DNA of 64,000 nt from positions 14,805,100 to 14,869,099 of the forward strand of contig NC_084816.1 in the NCBI RefSeq assembly GCF_963583255.1, given 5' to 3'. Every line of letters starts with the position of its first letter. The first letter of the stretch is position 1. The notes below the pieces were generated by a model. That model was not told where the DNA came from. It was given only the letters and a program-made list of their open reading frames with translations, and did no database searches. Made by a program: the position numbers and the translations under genes. Source of the DNA: Pyrus communis (taxonomy: Eukaryota; Streptophyta; Magnoliopsida; Rosales; Rosaceae). Positions 45,984-57,559 of the stretch are shown piece by piece.

Positions 45984-48900
45984 ATGGATGCTCACGGCGA
46001 GCGCCTCCAAACCCAGCTCAACGGCCTCAGCCATGGGGTGGCTGGTTTGAGAACCAGTTTAAGCAACCTCAAAGATCATCTACTCGTCACCGCCACCGAA
46101 AATCAAACATTTCTCAAAAAAGCCACCACAAATCTACTCACCGGGACCAAATTGGGCGCTTTCTTTGCCCCACTCACCACAACAGATGACGATCCAATCG
46201 AAGATTGCTTGAGCGGATACGGTAAGCCTCCAAGCGAACGGGCCACGTATACGGAGGAATTCGTGGAAGAAACCAATTGTAGATCGTCTCTTCTCCTTGT
46301 ACATATTTTTTTTTTCTGGATAGCCTAGGGGTTAGGCTAACAACAAATTATCTACATTGTATTCTGTTTGCTTTGACTGTCTCACTTTATCTCCATTGTA
46401 TTGTATTTTGTTTGTTTTGTGCACAGCGGAATGGTATATGACCTTGCCCATCTTTCCGAAGTTTGGTACCTTCCTCTCTTGTGCTTTTTTCTTTATTATA
46501 ATTTAGAATTACCTCTTTTTTTTTTTTTTTTTTTGGGAAATCTTAGGCATATGAGTATGAGATCATATTGAAGGCAAAGCACACTATTTAGTTGTGGCTT
46601 GTGACAATTGTAACTATCTATTAAATATTGTAATTGTAGCGTTCAGCGGTTGGGTCTCAATTTTGATTTCAAAAACGGGTTTTTTGTGTTAAAAAAACAA
46701 ATTGTGTTACATGTGCAGGTATTGGTTTGACATTAACCTTGAGTTACTGACTGGATATGCATATATATTTTACTGTGCCTTGTCCTGTAATTCATTGTGT
46801 TACTACAATTTGGTTTAATTTTCTACAATAAGCGTGTTGCCCTTGTTACTATTCTAATTATTTAGAATAACACTTGCCCAACCTATGAGCTTTCTTTGTT
46901 TTGTGCAGCAAAAAGGCTAGACGGATATGAAAATCAATTGAAATCGTCTTTGGAAGGTCAAGGCATAAACTGGAAAGTAGATTATCGTCAGGTCCCTCGT
47001 TCAATGTCAGTTTCAACCACTAGTGAGGACCCACATATTGCTAACAAGGCTTGTCAAATTCTTAAACTCTTGGCAAATACTACTGTTGACCCATCACTGG
47101 TAAAGATTTTCAAAATATTTGCAAGCTTTATGAAATGTTTTGTACGCCACCTTGTACTTGAAATCTCCAAATATTTTCTTTTTATGTATAAAAAAACAGA
47201 GAATTTGGATTGGATTTTTTATTTTTAACCATTTTGTAACAATTATCTGATTCTTTTTAGTGCATGACAATTTAATTTCAGATATTAGAGATAGTTGATG
47301 GAAGCATGGAACATGTTCACATTGGATTTCTTCATCTGAACCAAAAATTTAAAATTGAGAAGGTGGGTATTGAATAAGTTTCATAACATTTTTTTGTCTA
47401 TCAATACGTGTTGAACAAATCTATGTTGTTAAACTTCTATGATCTAATTTTTGGACACTGATTCTGACCTTTTAATTTTGGCAAAACAACATCTGAGGAT
47501 AATTTGTAAGAGGACTATGAGCCTTTAGTTGGGTCTTATGTTTGCTACTTGATGTTCAGTCAGACGCAAATTTGTGTATAATGGTGGAGATATGAAATTT
47601 GAAGTTCTTATTTTAGGTGGATTTAATCTCACACATTTTGTGCAGAAGGTAAAATTGAAATGGGACGAACTTTCCAGGCGCTCCATCAAGGTGCATGCAT
47701 AAATTTATTTAATCATGTTTGTTGATCTTCCCGCTGGCAAAATATTTAAGGCGTCACATTATGTTACCTGTCCCATTTTGCTTGTTGTTTCTCTAATATT
47801 TTGCAATATAATTTGGATGCAGAAAATGGCCAAGATGACACGGTGTAAACTTTTCCTTAACGTAAGTGTTATTGTCCCTTTATCATTTAATGCTTATGTT
47901 TTCCATTTCTTTCTCTGGTCTTCCCACCACCTGGTGGAGGTGAACATAAATTGTCTGTTAATGAATGAATAGAATAATTGCACGCTCACTGCTGTGGGTA
48001 CATCAGATGGATTGGAGATGTTGAGGACAATGGTGGAAGGCATCTTTCTCCATGGTGTTGATCTTGCACAAACTGTGAAGATTGAATGTAAGGAATCAAA
48101 CGATACTGTCGAGAAGAGTCTTGCGGAAAGTAGCATGTGCTCTTTCACTGAATACTATGGTGAAGACAGGGCTGCGCTCAACTCATCCATATTCATCTTT
48201 TTGTTTTTTCTTTGTTTTTTTATTAAATTGAAGAATCCTTTTTTGAATAAATTTATTAGTTATGACTATGAAATAGTACTGATGCAAACTTGTTCAATGA
48301 GGTTCATCACCACCATATTTGACACAACTCTTGCAGCTTTGTTTACGTCCCTTTTATGTCCCGTAGTTACTTTTGCTGTTAAATTTTCTGTCAGAACAAT
48401 TCCCTGTTCTCATGCTTTCTAATAATTCATTTTGTTTTAGTTATTCAAGAGAACAAATGCTTTCTCACCTATGAGCTTTTGAATTGTTTTTGTTCAGCAA
48501 AAAGGGTGCAAGATGTTTGGCCTATGGTGAAATCGTTTTTACAGGAGAACGGCATTTCATGCGAAATGAGTGCGGTATGTCATGATTAATTCTATAAACT
48601 TGTGGTTGTGAAACCTACCCTTAATTGATCAGTTGTTTATTTGAAGTTATGCCTGTTGTTTGATGCACATGTTCACTTCTTGTGTTTCAATTGTGGGTTA
48701 GTGTAACCGTTCCATGAAAGTCTCAACAACCACAAAGATCAAGGACCGAGATCGTATCGTCAGGGCCAGGCGTCTTCTTGAACTGCTAGGAAGAACTAAC
48801 GTTCCACCTTCCCTTGTACGATTATTGTCTATTTCGTGAGAATTTTTAAACTGCTTATAAGTTTGCACTATATATATTGGACTTCTACCATTTGATTTCA

Positions 48901-49640
48901 GGCGATAGAAATTATGAACGGCCGTAAGCAGCATATCTTTATGAAGATTGGGCAGCAAGAAGGTGGGCTATGCTCAAGGTTTGGGATCGAGAAGGTCGGT
49001 ATTGAATACAGGTTTCCTAATTTGGGCTTGATCTTTGTAGATGTGGTAATTTGGGATTGGTGCTACCTGCTCAATGAAGACTCAGCCAAACCTCTTAGTA
49101 ACTGTTTTCTAATCTCTACTGTTGTTTGCAGGTGGAGTACGAAGATCGGCTCCGGAGATTTTGTGCCTCTATAGAGGTGAATAAAGTGATCTAAATTATT
49201 ATGGCTGACTGCTTTTTGATTTATAATTATTGGTGGCTTAACTCTATTCTGGTTGTATGCCTAATTTTTTCCAATATTCTTGATGCAGGAGATTATTGGC
49301 TTGACAGGCACCAATCTTTATCACTATGTAAGTGTTGTGATTTTGGTTAGGGTTTTCTTTATCTGGTGTTAATTCTCACCGGTGGGTGGTACACGTTGGT
49401 GATTTATGAGTTTTAATTTCTATAAATGAATAATAGGAAGACACTGTTACTCTTGTTGGGGGCGCTGTTGGTCAATCTGAAGACTTGGAGATGGCGAGGA
49501 TCTTTGTGGAAGGCTATATTGTTCATAATGTTGAGAGTGATTGCGTCACAAAGCTGAAGCTGATGAAGTCTGAAAAGAGAAAAGATAGAGGAGCAGAAGA
49601 CGCTTTGGCAAGTTGTCCATGTAAAAAAAACAAAAACTGA
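45984..49640 (+). CDS. KRR1-like protein with two tandem KRR1/KH-type modules, 12 exons
   Basis: Twelve exons with GT-AG introns give one continuous frame of 1,353 nt (450 aa): 45984-46221, 46909-47099, 47282-47362, 47646-47690, 47823-47861, 47973-48159, 48498-48574, 48702-48815, 48902-48994, 49132-49176, 49289-49327, 49437-49640. Exon 1 encodes a unique N-terminus (MDAHGERLQTQLNGLSHGVA). Exons 2-6 and 7-12 encode two related modules, each opening with AKR and resembling the KRR1 family of small-subunit processome proteins: VWPMVKSFLQENGISCEMS, RSMKVSTTT, RARRLLELLGRTNVPP, an FMKIG segment and, at the end, a VTLVGGAVGQSEDLEMARIFVE stretch like the second KH motif. Known KRR1 is a nucleolar pre-18S rRNA factor with one such module, so a role in rRNA processing is inference. 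The basic tail (KLKLMKSEKRKDRG) fits a nuclear protein. A truncated copy lies at 55171. Confidence 0.7.
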
Positions 49641-49768
49641 AGATGTGAGGGAGTAGTTGTATTATGTGGGAAATTTTTAGTTGTGATGGGAACACAGATG
49701 GTACACCACGTGTTTTTATGCAAGTGGTGGAAAATTTTAATTTTTAAGTTATTAACCTTTTAACACAC

Positions 49769-50890
49769 TGTTGACCTTAAAAATTACAAATCCTACGTGG
49801 CGCGCAGGCCGAGTAACTAATAAGCTAACTACGTCCTTTGGTCGAATGCGGGGCGTGCCAACTCGTCGGCCGAGCCTGGCCGAGGAGTAAAATATGTTGA
49901 TGTAGCTTTGAGCGCGTTGCTGACTTCTTTAACTTGCGATTGCGACCGAGGAAGGAACACTCTCGGTCTCTGGGTTCTACAGCCTGAAGACAAGGCTGCC
50001 AATTCTGCGGAGTTCACAAATCGTCCGAGCCCGATTCGGTCACTGTGATTATGTTCGTGAGAGTATAAGCACGTCGAATCGAGACCAAGGTGTATGGACA
50101 CAGGTACTCGAACGTGATATATGTCTTGATGGTAAACGTAGTTCGGCCGTCGGAATGCCGAACCCTGAAACTCACTTGTGAGTATCCAATCATAAAACCA
50201 CTCGGCGACCAGTACGCCGAGCAATGTAATTCGTAACACCTAACTATGCCGAGAAAGCTTAGCAAGGTGACCTCTGCCAACAAAGGTTTGAAAACCTTTC
50301 TCGACCGAGACTTGGATAGATAATCGGTCGACCTCGACGCAGTGCTGTTTATCCAAACTGAAGATGCTCCTCGGTCGGCTGATTCTGCGGCAGCAGTGCT
50401 GTTTATCCAAACTGAAGGTGCTCGCCGGGCGCTTCCACAGTGCTGTTTATCCAAACTGAAGGTGTGTCGGCAGGAAAAGAAAAGGAAAAAATCTCAAGAT
50501 GTTGAGAGGTTTTGCGCAGGGCAATTGTATGCTGATTCGAAGGTCCTTTCTGTTTGCATGATTTCTTGTATTTATAGTGCCCCATTCCTTGAAACTGACT
50601 CCGATTTGGATTGGGAGTTCTTGTCCCATTTCGCTTCTTCCTCGATCAAACCTACTCCTACTGGGATTCTGAATTTTCCTTCTTTTCGGGACTTCATTCC
50701 TTGCTGGTCGAGAATCCTGGTTGCAACAGGACTCCCTCGACCTTTCTATTTATCTGGACTATTTATGATAGGATTTGGCCGACCCTGTTAGCTGGCCCGG
50801 GCCTTATTATTCGGCCCATAGTATTTATCATCTCCTTGGGCCGAGCACATCCTGCTGCTCGGCCCAGCAATAATATTTTGGGCCCAAACA
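49769..50890 (+). mobile_element. Solo LTR or LTR-only element, 1,122 bp, TSD CACAC
   Basis: Starts TGTTGACCTTAAAAATTAC and ends GGGCCCAAACA. The 5-bp duplication CACAC lies at 49764-49768 and 50891-50895. The paralogous site near 57075-57090 reads continuously through (taacacatataaccc) and so is the empty site. A TATA-like gtatttatag at 50568-50577 suggests plus orientation. No coding capacity that I trust; the open frames in it are typical of GC-rich LTRs. A 70-bp fragment of the same LTR stands at 55096. The element family is not identified. Confidence 0.88.
50341..50461. repeat. Three direct repeats in the 49769 LTR
   Basis: AGTGCTGTTTATCCAAACTG followed by AAG occurs at 50341, 50395 and 50439 (spacing 54 and 44). 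They lie 100-230 bases before the TATA-like site, the usual place of LTR enhancer repeats. Confidence 0.85.
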
Positions 50891-50895
50891 CACAC

Positions 50896-51633
50896 ATAAC
50901 CCATCATTTATAGAAGAACATGTGATGTACCATCTAGTGTGACGGTCACACTAAAAAATCTTCGTATTATGCTTCATGGAGTGCAGAGCATGCACACGGC
51001 GAGGGCAGCATCTTGATATTTTTGTAATAAATTTAAGAGGAATTGTATTGAACTGAACGGTTGATATTTTCCAATTCCGATTCTGTTTGAGAGTGGAATC
51101 ACATCGTGCCCACCCCTAAAGTTCATCTCATGGATTTTTTATGATTTATTTTTTTGGAGGAACATGCCCGCGAGGACAACATCTTGAAAGTCATGAATTG
51201 TGACTCGTGGTTATTCAGGCAGTCTTCAATCGATGGCTTCAATGGTCGTCAATGTTTAAAATATCAATATCGGTGGAATATCGATAGGTAAATTTGTAGA
51301 AATATCAATAATTGAAATTTTCATGATTTAATTGAAATTTTCGTCACGAAAGCAGCATAAGTTTTATTGAAGTAAACTAATACCATAAATAAAGAAATTA
51401 AAAAAAATAAAGAATGCATAGGCTCATGGATATTTCTTGCAAACGTTTTGCAAATTGTTTGCAAACCCTGGATATTTCCTTAAAATATCAAAAATATATA
51501 GGAAATTAATTGATTTCTGGAAATATCGTGGAAATGGGGTGAAGTTTAGACTTAACCCTCTCTTTCCATATCGTTCCTTGAAATTTTTGGATATTTTCGT
51601 GGAAATATCGAGCATATTCAGGATATTTCAAAC
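50896..51633. other. Non-coding flank of the duplication
   Basis: 50904-51290 is the 3' flank shared with 57568-57959. 51250-51630 is AT-rich and full of the word ATATCG and its near-palindromes (atatcgatatcggtgg, gaaatatcgtgg, gaaatatcgagc), which suggests a decayed fold-back element. No gene. Confidence 0.5.
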
Positions 51634-52119
51634 ACTGTCGGCAATTGGATGGTCAACACCACAGGCCATCTTATCGTTCTCGAAAACAACCAAACAATTG
51701 TTTAGTCTGCAAATTCGTCGAAATAAACCTAAAAACAGAGCCCTGTCCTGTAGCTGTTGGACAATGGTAACCTTGTCCTAAGGGGTGAGAAAGATACCAA
51801 CTCAGAAAACTACTTGTTACAAAGCTTTGACTACCCTTTTGATACCTTGCTTCCGGGAATGAATCTCGGGTGAGACATGAGGATCGAATTTAACCGGCAT
51901 TTAACATCATGGAAGAGTCTAGACGACCTTGTCCGGGAGACATTATATGGGAGACGGAGCTGCTTAACCATTCTGAGCCTGTCAAGTGGAAAAGGGTTTA
52001 TTGAGTACTTGAGAAGCAGTCCATGGAATGGCCTTTTGTTCGATGGAAAACCCACGAAGGAACTTCTGGCTTTGAACTTCACTTTTGTCAACAGAAAGGA
52101 GGATACATGACAATTCACA

Positions 52120-53440
52120 TGATGAAAATGTCGTTACTTGGGCGGATGACGATGATGAACCAAACCACGTCGTTTCACCAAGAGTGGATTTAATCACAGA
52201 CAGATCAGAATTCGACTACGCAACATTTCCGAGAGACCCTTGTGACAGTTATGTCCACTGTGGTGGCAACGGCAACTGTGTTCTTAATTCATCACTAATT
52301 TTTCAATGTTTGAAGAGGTTCGTTCCTGGGTCGTTGGAGAATTGGAACTTGAAAGATTTTTTGAAAGGTTGCGTGAGGAGAAAGCCATTTAGCTGCAGGA
52401 ATGATGGATTTGCGAAGAATCTGCGGTTGAAATTGCTGGATACCACACACAATTGGATAAATAAAAGCAGGAACCTCGTTGAATGCAGGGCCAAATGCTT
52501 ATCGAATTGTTCATGTTCTGCTTATATAGACATAGATGTTAGAGGAAGAGGCAGCAGTTCCGCTATCTGGTTTGAATAAAAGGCAGTTGGCTTGGCTGTC
52601 CGGGAAGACATGGCTGAAAATCAAAGTAAGGAAGAACCAGGAAGATGAATACCCACGGAGTTGGAGAAAAGAAGGAGAAATCGGAGAAGAGGACACAACA
52701 ACTGACCCAGCCGAAGCTAGGGCCGGTGCCACCGGAGAAGCTGGAAATTGAAGGTCTCCACTCTCATTTCGGAGAGAAAGAACTCTCACTTATATGTCAT
52801 AAATTGTTTTATTTTGAATGGTATGTTTGAATTTACAAGTATAGTTCTTAGATATGCAATTATTTATTTAGAATGGTATGTTTGAATTTGCATGTATGTA
52901 CTTAAATCCGTCTAGACCTCCTAGGCACTAGGCCCTAGCTTGCCGTTCGACTAGCGCCTAGCGTCTTTTAGAAACTTATTATTACTTGGCTAGATGATGA
53001 TGATGAACCATACCAAATCGCATCGCTAGGAGTGGATTTAATCACAGGCAGACCATAATTGGATACTCCACGCAATGTTTCGGAGAGACCCTTGAGAGAG
53101 TTATGTCCATTGTGATGACAATGGCAATTGTGTTCTTAATTTATCGCCAATTTGTCAATGTTTGGAGAGGATCGTTCCTGCATCACTAGAGAATTGGAAA
53201 TTCAAAGATTTTTTAAAAGATTGCGTAAGGAGAAAGCCGTTGAGCTGCAAGAATGATAATTTTTCCAAGCTTCCGCGGTCGAAATTGCCTGATGTTACAC
53301 ATAGTTGGATAAACAAAAGCATGAACCTCGTTGAATGCAGGGCCAAATGTTTATCGAATTGTTCATGTTTTGCTTATACAGACAAAGATGTTAGAGGAGG
53401 AGGCAGCGGTACCGCTATCTGGTTTGGTGACCTTGTCAAT
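52120..53440. repeat. Direct duplication of about 450 bp inside the receptor pseudogene
   Basis: 52120-52570 and 52985-53440 share the order gatgatgaacca, gtggatttaatcacag, gagacccttg, ttggagaattgga, gaagcaga-free PAN part, gaatgcagggccaaatg and cgctatctggttt with perhaps 15 percent differences. The spacer holds a MITE remnant. Confidence 0.85.
52800..52980. mobile_element. hAT-like MITE remnant
   Basis: 52905-52972 (cctaggcactaggccctagc, cgactagcgcctagcg, ttttagaa) matches the right part of the MITE at 57101. The left part and the TSD are not recognisable; it may end near 52972. A short tandem repeat of gaatggtatgtttgaattt is found at 52817 and 52872. Confidence 0.5.
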
Positions 53441-54154
53441 ATTATGCAAATGCCGGGTGGTGGATAGGATGTATGTATACATGAAGATGTGTGCTTCAGA
53501 ACTAGGTACAAATTATGTTCAATTTGTTCTTTAGGAATTTAAAGGTCCCCTGTTCAATGGAATGTACAAATTGTCTGGTATTTAACTATGTATGTTATTC
53601 CATCTTGAATAATCAATGAAGGACAGAGGCAAGAAGTGGAAGATAGACTGCTAGCGGCATCTGCCTTTGCTGTAATTGTTGGGAGGTTCTTAGTTGGCTA
53701 TTGTTATATTAAAAGATTTAGAGGCAAGAAAGATGTCAAAGGCAGAATTATTAGTTAATTTGCATCACTAATTGTTACTTTTGATGATTAAAAAGGTGAA
53801 GACATTGAAGAACAGATGGAAGATGATCTGGTGCTGCCATTTTTCGACTTGCCAAGGATAGAGAGTGCCACTAATTACTTTTCGATCAACAGTAAGCTTG
53901 GAGAAGGTGGTTTTGGACCCTATATACATTGTAATTTGCATTCTGCTAGCAGAAGAAACGTAATTTGAGGAAGCACTTGATTCCTCAAGGACGTAACAAT
54001 CTTCTGGTTAGGCTAATAGATGGACAGGAAATCGCAGTCAAGAGGCTTTCGAGAAGTTCCGAAAAAGTAACAAAGGAATTAAAATATGAAGTAATACCGA
54101 TTGCCAAACTTCAACTCTGAAATCTAGTGAAGATTCTTGGTTGTTGCTGCTGTG

Positions 54155-55095
54155 AATATTTAGACCGCTAACAAATAACAAACTTAAACCTTATCAGTGC
54201 ACAAATTAAATAGGATAGTATAGTGAAAAGCAAAGATCGATCCCACAAAAGTGAGATTAATTTAAGCAAAAATAATAACTTAAGCACGCAAACATTGACT
54301 CTTTTTATTTTATGTTCTTGAATCAACTAAACCCTGAAACAATAAAATAAAGATCACGATTTGGTTGAAGATAAGCAAATAAGAAAAACCAACAGGAAAA
54401 ATAGTAAAAGAAATAAATAAAACATGACAATGAATAAGTGATTGTAAGGAACTAGGGTTGTACTATATGGATATGGTGAGCTTAAGGTTTTGGAATCCAC
54501 ACTCAACCATATGATTCTCAAATCAATGCACCGTTCATACAATTCTACATTCGGTTCTTGAAGTGTATCTATAGAAAGGTCTTAATCCAACCTCAATATG
54601 CAATTGTTTCCTTTAGATATGATTTCTCCCGATGGTCTTGGTGAGAGTCCAAGTATTTTCATATGCTACTAGCTTACTAGCCTATGGTCAAGGTCTAATT
54701 TAACATACAATAGTCTGTTGAGCTCTTTGAAAACGATAAAGTTACACCATAAGTCTAGGTCTAGCTCATATGCATATGTAATTCCTAAATAGGTGCTGAT
54801 ATGTAAGGTAAGATGGTCACTGAACACAAACAAATACAATTCTATCTACATAATAATGGTATCTAAGAATCAAACCATAAATAACAAATGATAAATCACA
54901 TTAACAGATTCAAGAACATAAATATGGAAATTGCATCAAGCTCGCATTAAAATGAGAAACTAAACCAAGTGTTGCATTCTAACCTTAGGATGCTAGGTTT
55001 TGCTAAACATAGAAAAAAATATAAAGAAAATTGTTCCACAACATAAGCAAAACACCAAGTAATACAAGCATAAGGATGAGATGTTGATATATAAG
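54155..55095 (-). repeat. AT-rich LTR-like remnant
   Basis: No gene. Its beginning (aacaaataacaaacttaaac) and the block TAGTATAGTG (54216-54225) plus GATCGATCCC (54235-54244) resemble the PBS-side end of the Athila-type LTRs seen elsewhere in the window on the same strand. No termini or TSD could be fixed, so this may be a truncated solo LTR. Confidence 0.4.
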
Positions 55096-55169
55096 TGTTG
55101 ACCCTAAAAACTACCAAGTCTACGTGGCGGCAAGGCCGAGTAATTAATAAGCTAGTTACGTCCTTCGGT
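55096..55169 (+). repeat. 70-bp fragment of the 49769-type LTR
   Basis: Starts TGTTGACCCTAAAAACTAC and follows the first 70 bases of the 49769 LTR with several changes and a small deletion. It ends at cggtt, where the duplicated gene segment starts. Confidence 0.85.
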
Positions 55170-55170
55170 T

Positions 55171-56956
55171 GTGTCTCAATTTTGATTTCAAAAACGGGTT
55201 TTCTGTATTAAAAAAACAAATTGTGTTATATGTGCAGGTATTGGTTTGACATTAACCTTGAGTTACTGACTGGATATGCATATATATTCTACTGTGCCTT
55301 GTCCTGTAACTCATTTTGTTACTACAATTTGGTTTAATTTTCTACAATAAGCGTGTTGCGCTTGTTACTATTCTAATTATTTAGAATAACACTTGCCCAG
55401 CCTATGAGCTTTCTTTGTTTTGTGCCGCAAAAAGGCTAGACGGATATGACAATCAATTGAAATCGTCTTTGGAAGGTCAAGGCATAAACTGGAATGTAGA
55501 TTATCATCAGGTCCCTCGTTCCATGACAGTTTCAACCACCGATGGGGACCCACATATTCCAAACAAGGCTTGTCAAATTCTTAAACTCTTAGCATATACT
55601 ACTGTTGACCCATCACTGGTAAAGATTTTCAAATTTTTTGCAAGCTTTATGAAATGTTTTGTATGCCGCCTTGTACTTGAAATCTCCAAATATTTTCCTT
55701 TATGTATAAAAAAAAAAGAGAGAATTTGGATTGGATATTTTATTCAAGAGAACAAATGCTTTCTCACCTATGAGCTTTTGAATTGTTTTTGTTCAGCAAA
55801 AAGGGTGCAAGATGTTTGGCCTATGGTGAAATCTTTTTTACAGGAGAACGGCATTTCATGCGAAATGAGTGCGGTATGTCATGATTAATTCTATAAACTT
55901 GTGGTTGTGAAACCTACCCTTAATTGATCAGTTGTTTATTTGAAGTTATGCCTGTTGTTTGATGCACATGTTCACTTCTTGTGTTTCAATTGTGGGTTAG
56001 TGTAACCGTTCCATGAAAGTCTCAACAACCACAGAGATCAAGGACCGAGATCGTATTGTCAGGGCCAGGCGTCTTCTTGAACCGCTAGGAAGAACTAACG
56101 TTCCACCTTCCCTTGTACGATTATTGTCTATTTCGTGAGAATTTTTAAGCTGCTTATAACTTTGCACTATATATATTGGACTTGTACCATTTGATTCAGG
56201 CGATAGAAATTATGAACGGCCGTAAGCAGCATATCTTTATGAAGATTGGGCAGCAAGAAGGTGGGCTATGCTCAAGGTTTGGGATCGAGAAGGTCGGTAT
56301 TGAATACAGGTTTCCTAATTTGGGCTTGATCTTTGTAGATGTGGTAATTTGGGATTGGTGCTACCTGCTCAATGAAGACTCAGCCAAACCTCTTAGTAAC
56401 TGTTTTCTAATCTCTACTGTTGTTTGCAGGTGGAGTACGAAGATCGGCTCCGGAGATTTCGTGCCTCTATAGAGGTGAATAAAGTGATCTAAATTATTAT
56501 GGCTGACTACTTTTTGATTTGGCTTCATGTGCACATATATGATTATTGGTGGCTTAACTCTACTCTGGTTGTATGACTAATTTTTTCCAATATTCTTGAT
56601 GCAGGAGATTATTGGCTTCACAGGCACCAATCTTTATCACTATGTAAGTGTTGTGATTTTGTTTAGGGTTTTCTTTATCTGGTGTTAATGCCCACCGATG
56701 GGTGGTACACGTTAGTGATTTATGAGTTTTAATTTCTGTAAATGAATAATAGGAAGACACTGTTACTCTTTTTGGTGGCGCTGTTGGTCAATCTGAAGAC
56801 TTGGAGATGGCAAGGATGTTGGTGGAAGGCTATATTGTTCATGATGTTGAGAATGATTGCGTCACAAAGCTGAAGCTGATGAAGTCTGAAGAAAGAAAAG
56901 ATAGAGGAGGAGAAGACGCTCTGGCAACTTGTCCAAGAAAACAAAACAAAAACTGA
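55171..56956 (+). pseudogene. Truncated second copy of the KRR1-like gene
   Basis: Exon 1 and exons 3-6 are absent. Present: exon 2 (55428-55618), exon 7 (55797-55873), exon 8 (56001-56114), exon 9 (56200-56292), exon 10 (56430-56474), exon 11 (56605-56643) and exon 12 (56753-56956), all the same lengths as in the first copy and without stops. The acceptor of exon 2 is changed from AG to CG. A deletion joins the intron after exon 2 to the intron before exon 7; the 177 bases left between the two exons are open and in phase, so 55415-55888 reads as one 157-codon frame. The complete second module (exons 7-12) is intact. Without exon 1 and a promoter it is probably a pseudogene, but a one-module protein cannot be excluded. 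Confidence 0.75.
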
Positions 56957-57100
56957 AGATGTGAGGGAGTAGTTGTATAATGTGAGAAATTTTTAGTTGT
57001 GACGGAAACACGGATGATACACCACGAGTTTTTATGCAAGTGGTGGAAAATTTTAATTTTTAAGTTATTAATCTTTTAACACATATAACCCACCATTTAT

Positions 57101-57559
57101 CAATGTTCTAAAAAACGGCTTAGGCGGGCTAGGCGGCTGGGAGATTTTATTTTTTATTTTATTTTTTTTGAAATTAAAAAAAAAAAAAAAAATCCTATCT
57201 ACATTACTATATTTCCTTATTTTCCTCCTATTTTGCATTTTTTGTGGTTTTAAATTGTGAACTTATTATACATGTGTCATCCTACAATACTCCTCACTAT
57301 GGTTATATGACATATATGCTTAATGTGTTTTTAAAATTTTTACTTGTTGGATACTCTTTTTGCATTTTATTATTCTTTTATTATCTTATCCATGAATTTC
57401 ATACAAATTTAATTTTTTGTAAGTGTCAATATGCACTTATTTACAAGATATACAAGAAATTTACCTAAATCTACCAGGCCGCCTGGGCGCCTGCCTAGAC
57501 CTAGCTGCCTAGGTGCTAGCCCGCCGCCCGACTAGCACCTAGCGTTTTTTAGAACCTTG
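57101..57559. mobile_element. hAT-like MITE, 459 bp, 8-bp TSD
   Basis: Ends are inverted repeats: CAATGTTCTAAAAAACGGC on the left and, reversed, CAAGGTTCTAAAAAACGC on the right. The 8-bp duplication CCATTTAT lies at 57093-57100 and 57560-57567. The other duplication copy (50901-50915, ccatcatttatag) is uninterrupted. An 8-bp TSD with short TIRs of this kind fits the hAT superfamily. Interior has a T/A-rich half and a GC-rich half with repeated GCCTAGGC words that can form hairpins; no coding capacity. Confidence 0.88.

Larger units (their letters stand above)
46648..51290. repeat. Segmental duplication, copy 1
   Basis: From gggtctcaattttgatttc in intron 1 to the atcgataggtaaatttgt words near 51290 this segment is repeated at 55171-57959 in the same orientation with high identity. 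Copy 1 alone has exons 3-6 and the solo LTR at 49769; copy 2 alone has the MITE at 57101. Confidence 0.9.
51634..54150 (+). pseudogene. G-type lectin S-receptor-like Ser/Thr kinase pseudogene
   Basis: Pieces in order: B-lectin domain (51634-51780: [27 protein letters not shown]), the [16 protein letters not shown] motif (about 51820), S-locus glycoprotein domain (51890-52110: HLTSWKSLDDL, SSPWNGLLFDG), EGF-like/PAN domain (52200-52570: GGNGNCVLNSSL, NLVECRAKCLSNCSCSAY), then a second, diverged copy of the S-domain/PAN part (52985-53460), a transmembrane stretch (about 53660-53720) and the start of the kinase (NYFSINSKLGEGGFGP near 53880, IAVKRLSRSS near 54035). The kinase stops at about 54150 before the HRDLK loop. 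Stops and frameshifts occur throughout. Membrane receptor in intact relatives; dead here. Confidence 0.88.

Noticed and set aside
46427..46475. Extra exon of the KRR1-like gene after a good acceptor (gtgcacag)
   Set aside because: Exon 1 joins exon 2 directly in phase, and no matching donor keeps the frame; without transcript data it is not included.
50342..50913. Plus-strand ORFs of 149 and 100 codons in the 49769 LTR
   Set aside because: Frames cross the direct repeats and TATA region of an LTR bounded by a perfect TSD; GC-rich composition explains the lack of stops.
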